Of a stretch of DNA of 64,000 nt, positions 18,673-26,610 are shown piece by piece (the first letter of the stretch is position 1; every line of letters starts with the position of its first letter). The DNA is taken from the NCBI RefSeq assembly GCF_023156585.1, contig NZ_JALNMI010000002.1:62001-126000 (forward strand), in the 5' to 3' direction. The notes beneath the pieces are model-generated. The model saw nothing but the letters and a program-made list of their open reading frames with translations. It made no database searches and was not told the origin of the DNA. The stretch comes from Subsaxibacter sp. CAU 1640. GTDB lineage: Bacteria; Bacteroidota; Bacteroidia; Flavobacteriales; Flavobacteriaceae. Both the position numbers and the translations under genes were made by a program.

Positions 18673-19763
18673 ATGCAAGATTTCAAAGTATTTTGTAGAG
18701 AATCGATATGGCGTTTCAAACTGAAGTTTGCCATGATATTGAGTTTTCCTTCATTGCCCATATCTTTTGCCAAATTTATGTCATCTGATAGTTTAATCAT
18801 ATGGTTTGCCATAGTCTCTACATCATGTTCCTTGCATAAAAGTCCTGTTTTATTGTGAATAATGACATCAGGAATACCTGCGTGATAAGTAGCGATTACT
18901 GGAAGCCCAGCATAACTTGCCTCTAGTATAGATAAGGGAGTTCCTTCCATATCTCCTGTATGAGAAGTAATTGAATGTTGAACGTACGCTAAAGATTCTG
19001 ATAGAAGCTCTCGATACCTATCTTCAGAGATGACACCTAAAAAAACTACCTTTTCAGAAAGATCTAAATAACTTACAAGGTTTTTGCACGTCTCTAGTAA
19101 TTCTCCATCCCCTGCCATAATTAATCGTGCATCAGAATGTATTTTCAAAACCTTTTCAAAAGCTAAAATTGTATAATAAGGTGCCTTCTTGTCTGTGAAT
19201 CTTCCTACCGATAAAAACTGTTTTTTTAAATACTTTGGTTGGACTTCGATAAACTCTGGTCTAGGTCCATAAACGTTATAAACTAAATTCTCATTAGGGC
19301 AACCTATGTTTATTAAATTCTGCTTCATAGCTTTTGAAACAACAACAATTTTTTTTGCAAGTAAAAAAACCTGCTTATAATTATTGCATTTCTCTAAAAC
19401 GTTGAAATTGCTAGCATCATAGCCATGAAAATGAACAACAAATGGCAACTGGCTTTGATGAAGTAAATTTATAAGACTATGGGCATGAGTCCCATATTCT
19501 ACCAGAATGACATTTATTTTTTTCTCTTTTAAGGATTTTAAAATCAGTTTTTCGTTAAGAGTAATCTTTCCACTTTTAAAAAGTCTAAACCAAAATCGGT
19601 AATAATTTTTGGTACTCTTCGGCACGATGCTTTGCTCTCCTTCAATCTTTATATTGCCTCTTTTACCATAGTAGAAAACAGTGTTTTCCAAATATCGCTT
19701 ATGAGCTCTAATAAAAGTTTCTGAATAAGGATTTTTATTAGGAGAAAAAATGGCAATGTTCAT
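18669..19763 (-). CDS. Glycosyltransferase family 4
   Basis: A 364-residue GT-B enzyme: IAIFSPNKNPYSETFIRAH at the N-terminus (the PYSETFI form also seen in the WcaL-like neighbour), LSVGRFTDKKAPYYTILAF for the donor-binding strand, MAGDGELLE, and the EX7E region in GDMEGTPLSILEASYAG. It ends tail-to-tail over the stop of the rightward sulfotransferase gene and its own start overlaps the upstream methyltransferase stop (ATGA, 19763-19760). Substrate unknown. Confidence 0.88.
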   Translation of the reverse strand: MNIAIFSPNKNPYSETFIRAHKRYLENTVFYYGKRGNIKIEGEQSIVPKSTKNYYRFWFRLFKSGKITLNEKLILKSLKEKKINVILVEYGTHAHSLINLLHQSQLPFVVHFHGYDASNFNVLEKCNNYKQVFLLAKKIVVVSKAMKQNLINIGCPNENLVYNVYGPRPEFIEVQPKYLKKQFLSVGRFTDKKAPYYTILAFEKVLKIHSDARLIMAGDGELLETCKNLVSYLDLSEKVVFLGVISEDRYRELLSESLAYVQHSITSHTGDMEGTPLSILEASYAGLPVIATYHAGIPDVIIHNKTGLLCKEHDVETMANHMIKLSDDINLAKDMGNEGKLNIMANFSLKRHIDSLQNTLKSCI

Positions 19764-20566
19764 GGTCGAAACTTTTTAACCAAATTTTTAAAAGATTTTT
19801 TTGATGCTTTGATGTTTTTAGATTTATCGGTATCGTGATTCGCTATTTCTAAACACATACGTTCTTTCAACCTTTTTACACGCTTTTCTTTTGGTTCCAC
19901 TTTAAGTAATTTCCTTTTAACCTTGGGCGCTTTAGTTTTATAACTTGGTTTTAGCTCTATTACTGCATAGAGGTAGTCATTAATGCCCCATATGTTTTTA
20001 TATTCAAAAAAAACAATTTCTCCATCTATGTCATCTGCAAATTTCTGTATAACAGAAACATCAACATCTTCATCAACAGGTTGCAGCCCTTCTGGCTTAT
20101 GTTGTCGTAAGTTTTCTTGGTGAAATTTAGAGGGGCAAGCCAATAATACTTTTGAATGTTGAGATAATACACCTTTCAATTTTACATGAAAGCTCTTCCT
20201 TTGATCTAAAGGTATATGTTCGTAAACGTCAATCATGCTCACAACATCATATGAACCTTCTGGCAAGCCTTCGATTAAATCATGAACAATAAAATTTAAA
20301 TTCTTTAGGCCATGAAACATCTTGTTGGCCGCTTCAATTAAAACAGGGCTTAAGTCAACACCTGTAACCTTTACATTCGGATATTCTCGGGCAAACTCAA
20401 AAGAACTCCAACCTAATCCACATCCAATATCTAAAACATGCTTTGATTCGGAATCAATATAACTGCCCAGAAACTCAATGGCATTGACCAACCGTTTGTT
20501 GCCTTTGATAAAATCTTTAATCAGTTTATTGTCAAAATTATTATAAAATTCTATTGGGCTTTCCAT
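19760..20566 (-). CDS. Class I SAM-dependent methyltransferase
   Basis: A 268-residue methyltransferase with HVLDIGCGLGWSSFEFA at about 44-60 (motif I), VTGVDLSPVLIEAA (strand 2), and DVVSMIDVYEHIP (strand 4), as in Methyltransf_11/12 enzymes. The last ~55 residues are strongly basic (KVKRKLLKVEPKEKRVKRLK), which could bind an anionic, e.g. sulfated, glycan; that is inference. Overlaps both neighbours (4 bases with the GT4 gene, 1 base with the sulfotransferase), so it is part of a tightly coupled group. Confidence 0.82.
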   Translation of the reverse strand: MESPIEFYNNFDNKLIKDFIKGNKRLVNAIEFLGSYIDSESKHVLDIGCGLGWSSFEFAREYPNVKVTGVDLSPVLIEAANKMFHGLKNLNFIVHDLIEGLPEGSYDVVSMIDVYEHIPLDQRKSFHVKLKGVLSQHSKVLLACPSKFHQENLRQHKPEGLQPVDEDVDVSVIQKFADDIDGEIVFFEYKNIWGINDYLYAVIELKPSYKTKAPKVKRKLLKVEPKEKRVKRLKERMCLEIANHDTDKSKNIKASKKSFKNLVKKFRP

Positions 20567-21312
20567 TATATGTTTATTGCGTATTCTGGATAATAGGATA
20601 CCAGAGACTTAATTTTTCCTATTTGCTCATCACTGAACTTGTAATCAATTTTATTCTCTTTATTATTGAATCTCAATTTATCCTTTTTTGAATAAGAGAT
20701 TTCTAAAGAATCTTTGATTCTTTCTTTAGAATAATTCAATCCATAGAAATTCAGAATATTGTGAATAGTTTTATCATTATCTTTTCTAAAATCATCATAA
20801 TTCACTTCAAGTACAGACAATTCACCCAAGCTAATCTCTTTTTTCCAAGCCGTAAGAAAATTAATATACCAAGGGGCAATAAGATCAATAATAAAATCAA
20901 ATTGCCTTTCTATAGACCAACTCTCAAAACCATCAGCTATAGAGAACATAAACCACTTATTGTTTTCTTCTAATATATGACGATGCATTGATTTTAATGA
21001 TGACAGCAAGTCTCTGTAAAGAAAAACAATTTTAATATTCTCTTTAAGAAATATTTTTTTGTTACTATCATTGGGCTTTATATGTAGTTGTGTTACCGTA
21101 TTTTTATTAGAATTTTCGTAAAAAAAATGATGATCGATATTATGATCATTTGTCCCTCTTATTGGTTGAAATTGTACGAAATCAAAACCAGTTACATTGA
21201 CCAACACATCTGATAAAAAAGTACTTCCAGATTTAGGCAGACAAGCTATTAAAACATGTTCATATTTTCTTTTCTCATTGTAGTCAATATATTTTTTGAA
21301 AAAATATTTCAT
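20566..21312 (-). CDS. Sulfotransferase-like P-loop protein
   Basis: A 248-residue protein with LIACLPKSGSTFLSDVL at about 22-38 (P-loop PKSGST of sulfotransferases) and IVFLYRDLLSSLKSMHRH at about 93-110, matching the 3'-phosphate motif. It is first in line after the ABC exporter genes (5 bases from the Wzt-like gene). The position next to the exporter might mean that it acts late, near the export step, but that is only inference. It is low in GC even for this locus. Confidence 0.75.
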   Translation of the reverse strand: MKYFFKKYIDYNEKRKYEHVLIACLPKSGSTFLSDVLVNVTGFDFVQFQPIRGTNDHNIDHHFFYENSNKNTVTQLHIKPNDSNKKIFLKENIKIVFLYRDLLSSLKSMHRHILEENNKWFMFSIADGFESWSIERQFDFIIDLIAPWYINFLTAWKKEISLGELSVLEVNYDDFRKDNDKTIHNILNFYGLNYSKERIKDSLEISYSKKDKLRFNNKENKIDYKFSDEQIGKIKSLVSYYPEYAINI

Positions 21313-21317
21313 AAGTT

Positions 21318-22610
21318 TTAATGGATGGTATTAGGCATTATAATAGATGGTCTAACCCTATTTAATTGACCTATCGAGTAAAAGTCACCTTGAAGAACTT
21401 CTAACTCAAAAGCCTTTTCTATTCGATCAATGTGATTTTGAGAGTCAGTAGTGTTCGAAGATAGAAGAAATGTCAATGTATAATGACCTCCACGTAATAA
21501 TAACTTTTCAAAATCAATATAGATATATTTTCTTTGTAAAAGTTCATTAATATCTAAATCCATTTCATCAGAAACTGTTAAAGAAAGTACGATATCATTT
21601 CGATCTTTAAATGATACACCTAAAATTAATTTATCATTTACAGGTGACTTTATGTCATACGATAATCTTAATCTCAAAAATTCACCAGAAATTACTGAAT
21701 CCACAATTTGATTTTTTGAATTCATAATTTCAACTTGACTTAATATAATATCACCAGTGCCAGATCGGTCTTTTCTATTTTTCAAAGAAACTATTTCCTT
21801 TTCTGAATTCTTTTTTAAATAAAAATCTACTGCATCATCTACACTTCCTTCATAAGCAGTACTACCATGCTCTAAAACAATGGCACGTGTACAAAGACTT
21901 TTAACGGCAGCCATATTATGACTTACAAAAAGAACCGTTCTTCCTTCACCTTTACTGATATCTTGCATTTTACCAATGGCTTTCTTTTGAAATTCAGCGT
22001 CACCTACTGCCAAAACCTCATCTACCACAAGAATATCTGGCTCTAAATGAGCTGCCACTGCAAAAGCCAATCGTACACGCATACCAGAAGAATAGCGTTT
22101 AACTGGCGTATCAATATAACGCTCACAGCCAGAAAATTCAATAATTTCCTTCTCTTTTGCTTTGATTTCAGCTTTAGTCATGCCCAGAATAGCACCATTC
22201 AGGTAAATATTCTCTCGTCCGGTAAGTTCAGGATGAAAACCTGTACCAACTTCTAATAAAGAAGCGATACGCCCTTTGGTTTTGATTTCGCCAGTAGTGG
22301 GGCAGGTTACCCTAGATAATATCTTTAATAAAGTTGATTTTCCTGCGCCATTTTTTCCAATGATACCTAAAACTTCACCTCGTTGTACCTCAAAATTAAT
22401 ATCCTGTAACGCCCATACATAATCACTATCTGCCTTGGTACTTCGGTCATTAACCGAACCTATTTTTAAATAAGGGTCTTCCTTACCTCGGACACGATGC
22501 CACCATCGATTCAAATCATGGCTCACGGTTCCTGTGCCTACCAATCCCAATCGGTATTGCTTACTGATATGTTCAGCTTTTAAAATGATATCTTTGTTTA
22601 CTTCCAACAT
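21318..22610 (-). CDS. Polysaccharide ABC exporter, ATP-binding protein (Wzt/TagH type)
   Basis: A 430-residue ATPase for export of lipid-linked polysaccharide. Walker A is IGKNGAGKST, the signature YSSGMRVRLAFA, and Walker B DILVVDEVLAVGD, all in the first ~235 residues. The remaining ~190 residues form an all-beta Wzt_C-like domain, which in the known O-antigen exporters binds the modified non-reducing end of the glycan. That supports a capped polymer assembled before export, and four methyltransferases are available in the locus to cap it. Paired with the permease encoded 71 bases upstream. Confidence 0.92.
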   Translation of the reverse strand: MLEVNKDIILKAEHISKQYRLGLVGTGTVSHDLNRWWHRVRGKEDPYLKIGSVNDRSTKADSDYVWALQDINFEVQRGEVLGIIGKNGAGKSTLLKILSRVTCPTTGEIKTKGRIASLLEVGTGFHPELTGRENIYLNGAILGMTKAEIKAKEKEIIEFSGCERYIDTPVKRYSSGMRVRLAFAVAAHLEPDILVVDEVLAVGDAEFQKKAIGKMQDISKGEGRTVLFVSHNMAAVKSLCTRAIVLEHGSTAYEGSVDDAVDFYLKKNSEKEIVSLKNRKDRSGTGDIILSQVEIMNSKNQIVDSVISGEFLRLRLSYDIKSPVNDKLILGVSFKDRNDIVLSLTVSDEMDLDINELLQRKYIYIDFEKLLLRGGHYTLTFLLSSNTTDSQNHIDRIEKAFELEVLQGDFYSIGQLNRVRPSIIMPNTIH

Positions 22611-22643
22611 AATACAATCTTAACCTCTAGCCTAATGACCATT

Positions 22644-22677
22644 CTCCACTGCCTACTGCTACTGCCAACTGTCTATT
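22644..22677 (+). repeat. Degenerate heptamer tandem repeat between exporter genes
   Basis: About five units of roughly 7 bases with the form ctccact, gcctact, gctact, gccaact, gtctatt lie between the permease and ATPase genes. Same period as the repeats at 31953-31987 and 50724-50778, though a different unit. Resembles the short tandemly repeated repetitive heptamers known from cyanobacteria; function unknown. Confidence 0.6.
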
Positions 22678-22681
22678 TTAT

Positions 22682-23548
22682 TTAAACGGTATCTATAAAA
22701 GATTTTTCGGTTTTGTTAAAGATAATAATCCCTACAAGAAATACTACTACACTGACAATTAGTGTATAAATGAAACCCGTCCAACTGAAACTACCTGAAT
22801 TTAATAGCATATATCTAAAGCCCTCAATGATCTGTGTCAAAGGATTGTATTCTACAATGTTAGCCACAATCTCTGGAAACTTCTTTCGCGCTTCTGCCAC
22901 AGGATAAGGTACTGCCGACATATACATAAGTAAACTGACACCAAAAGTAACGACTACAGTGAGATCACGATATTTTGTAGTCATGGAAGAAATAATCATA
23001 CCTATTCCAAGACCAAGTAAAGCCATCATTACCAAATAAAAGGGAAACAATAATAAGTTGCTGTTGACACTAATGTCCTTTCCAATACTCAAATAATAGA
23101 TATAAAATCCTATAAAAATCCCAAGTTGGATTATGAATTTCAGCAAATTGGAAATAGTGATAGACATGGGCATGATCACTCTAGGAAAGTAAACCTTCCC
23201 AAAAATGTTTTCATTTTTCTTGAAGGTATCACTGGTGCCAGTAAGGCATTCCTTAAAATAATTCCATGCCGTAATTCCAGCCAAATTAAATAGAAAAGAA
23301 GGTGCTGCACCTGTTTGAATATTTCCAAGATTGTTGAAAACGAGTGTGAAAATTACCGAAGTCATTAAGGGTTGGATCACATACCATAAAGGCCCCAAAA
23401 CAGTTTGCTTATAAACAGTGGTAATATCCCGCTTTACGAAAAGCAGCAATAAATCACGATACCTCCATATCTCCTTAAAATTGAGATCAACAAGTTTGCT
23501 TTTGGAAGAAATGGTATATAACCACTGATCATCTTGCGTAGTATTCAA
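22682..23548 (-). CDS. Polysaccharide ABC exporter, permease (Wzm/TagG type)
   Basis: A 288-residue ABC-2 type permease with six hydrophobic segments and the amphipathic N-terminal part typical of Wzm (IWRYRDLLLLFVKRDI just before the first helix, then YKQTVLGPLWYVIQP). It would form the inner-membrane channel through which the undecaprenyl-linked glycan passes, powered by the Wzt-like ATPase. Start is TTG at 23548; no ATG is available before the conserved N-terminus. Bacteroidota commonly carry this type in O-antigen or capsule loci. Confidence 0.92.
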   Translation of the reverse strand: MNTTQDDQWLYTISSKSKLVDLNFKEIWRYRDLLLLFVKRDITTVYKQTVLGPLWYVIQPLMTSVIFTLVFNNLGNIQTGAAPSFLFNLAGITAWNYFKECLTGTSDTFKKNENIFGKVYFPRVIMPMSITISNLLKFIIQLGIFIGFYIYYLSIGKDISVNSNLLLFPFYLVMMALLGLGIGMIISSMTTKYRDLTVVVTFGVSLLMYMSAVPYPVAEARKKFPEIVANIVEYNPLTQIIEGFRYMLLNSGSFSWTGFIYTLIVSVVVFLVGIIIFNKTEKSFIDTV

Positions 23549-23667
23549 AACAACGTCTTTTTTGAAGTGGCTAATATACTAAATTCAAATACAATTGAAA
23601 GCGAACAATGAGGGAATAATAAAACCGATAAAAGCAACTTCAATCTGAAACAAGAGAATTACAGGAC

Positions 23668-24648
23668 CTATGAAAAATATTCCCAAGTAATCTCCAAACC
23701 CTCCTTTACTGTATATTCAGGCCTGTACCCTAATAATGTTTCAGCCTTCGAGATATCAGCAAGAGAATCTCTAACGTCTCCCTGACGTTCTGGGCCATAG
23801 ATGGGCTTAATAGATTTATTGGCCGCTTCACTCAAATAGTCCCATAATTGATTTACACTGATACGTTCTCCACAAGCTACATTAAAAACTTGATTACTTG
23901 CTTTTTCAGAAGCAAAAAAACCTCTCACATTGGCTTGTACAGCATTATCTACAAAAGTAAAATCGCGTGTCTGTTCGCCATCACCATTTATTCTTGGCGG
24001 CTCGTCATCTTTTAAAGCCTGCATAAATAGAGGAATAACCGCAGCATAAGCACCATTGGGACTCTGTTTGGGACCAAACACATTAAAGTATCGTAAACCA
24101 ATTACGTCTGTGCCATAGGTTTTTCCAAATACATCAGCGTATAGTTCATTAACGTATTTAGTAACAGCATAAGGAGATAACGGTTTACCAATTTGATCCT
24201 CTACTTTTGGCAAAATTTTACTGTCTCCATAAGTTGAACTTGAAGCTGCATAAACCATGCGCTTCACGGTTGTTGAATCCTTTAGAGCTATTAACATATT
24301 CAGAAACCCTGATATATTGACGTCATTGGTGGTGGCTGGATCGTTAATAGAACGCGGTACAGATCCCAAAGCAGCTTGATGTGATACATAATCAATACCT
24401 TCCATAGCTTTCTTACAGGTATCTAAATCTCGGATATCGCCTTCCATAAGTTCGAAGGCAGGATTGACATGAAACTCTGCAAGGTTTTCACGATAGCCGT
24501 TTGAAAAATTATCGAGGACCCTAACTTTTTTAGCTTTATATGTAAGTAAATAATCAACCAAATTTGACCCAATGAATCCACCACCTCCAGTTACCAAAAA
24601 ACTATAATTGGACAAATCTTCCGAATGATAACATTTTGAAAACATCAT
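23668..24648 (-). CDS. UDP-N-acetylhexosamine(uronate) 4-epimerase (WbpP/TviC type)
   Basis: A 326-residue extended SDR protein: VTGGGGFIGS (NAD-binding GXXGXXG) near residue 19-28, SSSTYGD and SPYAVTKYVNELY with the catalytic tyrosine and lysine. The overall pattern, including FNVFGPKQSPNGAYAAVIP, is that of WbpP and TviC, which epimerise UDP-GlcNAc or UDP-GlcNAcA at C4. It overlaps the dehydrogenase gene upstream (ATGA), and the two together are predicted to produce UDP-GalNAcA, as for Vi antigen. The first two codons are both ATG. Confidence 0.88.
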   Translation of the reverse strand: MMFSKCYHSEDLSNYSFLVTGGGGFIGSNLVDYLLTYKAKKVRVLDNFSNGYRENLAEFHVNPAFELMEGDIRDLDTCKKAMEGIDYVSHQAALGSVPRSINDPATTNDVNISGFLNMLIALKDSTTVKRMVYAASSSTYGDSKILPKVEDQIGKPLSPYAVTKYVNELYADVFGKTYGTDVIGLRYFNVFGPKQSPNGAYAAVIPLFMQALKDDEPPRINGDGEQTRDFTFVDNAVQANVRGFFASEKASNQVFNVACGERISVNQLWDYLSEAANKSIKPIYGPERQGDVRDSLADISKAETLLGYRPEYTVKEGLEITWEYFS

Positions 24649-25937
24649 AAGCGTGCGTCAACTAATTCTTTTGGAAGTAAGGATTTCACGTCAAAAATCA
24701 CACAAGTGTCTGACTTCAATTTTTTAAGATCCAGTCCTAAAAACTCATTATGAGACACAGCTAAAACGATGGCATCGTAATCAGATTTGAGTTCTTCTTC
24801 CGAATTCAATAAATTTAAACCATATTCGTGTTTGACCTCTTCTGAAGAAGCCCAAGGGTCATAGACATCGACATCCACATCGAATGTTTGAAATTCTTCA
24901 ATGATGTCAATGACACGAGAGTTACGGATATCTGGGCAGTTTTCCTTAAAAGTGATGCCAAGTACCAAAGCTTTTGAATCCTTAATCCTAGCTCCTTTTT
25001 TAATCATCATTTTGACAGTCTCTTGGGCCACATAGCTTCCCATGCTGTCATTCATTTTTCTACCTGCTAAAATAATTTCTGGGTTATAGCCAGTTTCAAT
25101 AGCTTTTTGTGCCAAATAATACGGGTCGACACCTATGCAGTGTCCGCCTACCAAACCTGGAGAAAAATTGATAAAATTCCATTTGGTACCTGCAGCTTCC
25201 AAGACGTCTTTAGTGTCAATATTCAACAATCGAAAGATTTTCGATAATTCATTCACAAATGCAATATTGATATCGCGTTGTGAGTTTTCAATGACTTTTG
25301 CTGCTTCAGCAACTTTGATGGAAGGCGCTTTATGAGTACCTGCCGTAATAATAGACTGATACAATTGATCTACCTCTTCGGCGATTTCTGGCGTAGAACC
25401 AGAAGTCACCTTTAAAATTTTGGTTACAGTATGTTTCTTATCACCGGGATTGATACGTTCTGGCGAATAACCAGCATAAAAATCAACGTTGAATACTAGA
25501 CCTGACTCCTTCTCAAGAATGGGCACGCAAATATCTTCAGTCGCACCAGGGTAAACAGTGGATTCGTAAATGACTATATCACCATTAGAAAGTACTTTGC
25601 CGATAGTTTGGCTTGATTTGATTAATGGTGTAAAATCGGGTTTATTCAGCTCGTCTGTAGGGGTGGGAACAGTAATGATATAAATCTTCGAATCCAAAAT
25701 GTCTTTGGCATCATTGGTTACCAATAGTCCCTTATCTGATATGGAATCCGAAATCAATACGGATTTCAGCATATCATTGTCAACTTCCAAGGTCTTATCC
25801 ACTCCTTGTCTTAACTCATTGATCCGTTTTTGATTAATGTCAAACCCTACCACCTGATAATGCTTGGCAAATTCAACAGCTAGCGGTAGACCGACATATC
25901 CGAGGCCGACGACTGTAATCTTTTTTCTACTGTTCAT
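24645..25937 (-). CDS. UDP-HexNAc 6-dehydrogenase (WbpO/TviB type nucleotide sugar dehydrogenase)
   Basis: A 430-residue UDP-sugar dehydrogenase that oxidises C6 of a UDP-N-acetylhexosamine with two NAD. VVGLGYVGLPLAVEFAKHY is the NAD-binding loop, VYPGATED and the central domain follow, and the catalytic cysteine is in VGGHCIGVDPYYLA. The GVDKTLEVD segment near residue 47 is characteristic of the TviB/WbpO/VipA group rather than plain UDP-glucose dehydrogenase. Paired with the 4-epimerase, the expected product is UDP-GalNAcA, giving the glycan its negative charge besides sulfate. Confidence 0.9.
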   Translation of the reverse strand: MNSRKKITVVGLGYVGLPLAVEFAKHYQVVGFDINQKRINELRQGVDKTLEVDNDMLKSVLISDSISDKGLLVTNDAKDILDSKIYIITVPTPTDELNKPDFTPLIKSSQTIGKVLSNGDIVIYESTVYPGATEDICVPILEKESGLVFNVDFYAGYSPERINPGDKKHTVTKILKVTSGSTPEIAEEVDQLYQSIITAGTHKAPSIKVAEAAKVIENSQRDINIAFVNELSKIFRLLNIDTKDVLEAAGTKWNFINFSPGLVGGHCIGVDPYYLAQKAIETGYNPEIILAGRKMNDSMGSYVAQETVKMMIKKGARIKDSKALVLGITFKENCPDIRNSRVIDIIEEFQTFDVDVDVYDPWASSEEVKHEYGLNLLNSEEELKSDYDAIVLAVSHNEFLGLDLKKLKSDTCVIFDVKSLLPKELVDARL

Positions 25938-26527
25938 TTTGAATTAACTATAGATTTTAAAATGTGCCTCAAATCTAAATAAAAACTCCAAGTCTGCACA
26001 TAATTTTTGTTGATTTTGACCTTATCGGGCCAAATAATCGTTCTATTGTAAGTTTCAGGGTCATCTTGTAATGCCAGCAAAGCTTCTTCGTTTTTATATT
26101 TCAAGGTTGCAGGACCAGTGATTCCAGGTTTAACCTTTAAAATGATACTATCTTCTCCATCAAGAACATCAGCAAAGCCTGGAATATCAGGTCTTGGACC
26201 AACAAAACTCATATCTCCGCGAATGACATTGAACAACTGTGGTAGTTCATCGAGTTTGGTCCGTCTTAAAAATGAACCAAATTCAGTCGCGCTTTTTTCT
26301 AAATGTCCCAGTTGATGCACGTCGTTTTTCAAAGTCCTTATTTTGTATATTTTGAAGAATTTTGCATGTTGACCCACACGTAATTGAGAGAAAAGTCCCC
26401 ATTGTCCAGTATCGATAGTCGCTATCAAAATCAATACAAAAATTGGAACAATCAGCATCGGCAATAAAATAAGGCTTAAAACCAAATCAAATAACCTCTT
26501 AAGAATGGATTGGGTTTTGGTAATCAA
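25934..26527 (-). CDS. Initiating phosphosugar transferase (PglC/WcaJ-C type)
   Basis: A 197-residue monotopic phosphoglycosyltransferase: one re-entrant hydrophobic segment at about 12-36, KIYKIRTL, and TKLDELPQLFNVIRGDMSF with the catalytic Asp-Glu pair, then VGPRPD. These enzymes move a sugar-phosphate onto undecaprenyl phosphate, starting synthesis on the inner membrane. It is the short form without the extra membrane helices of full-length WcaJ. TTG start at 26527; overlaps the dehydrogenase start (ATGA). It is the only initiating enzyme in the locus. Confidence 0.9.
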   Translation of the reverse strand: MITKTQSILKRLFDLVLSLILLPMLIVPIFVLILIATIDTGQWGLFSQLRVGQHAKFFKIYKIRTLKNDVHQLGHLEKSATEFGSFLRRTKLDELPQLFNVIRGDMSFVGPRPDIPGFADVLDGEDSIILKVKPGITGPATLKYKNEEALLALQDDPETYNRTIIWPDKVKINKNYVQTWSFYLDLRHILKSIVNSK

Positions 26528-26610
26528 AGGATAAGATTAAACAATAAATTATAATTTCGATGGACAGATAAATAAAAACTTAACAACTTTAATTGATAAG
26601 CTACTTTTCT

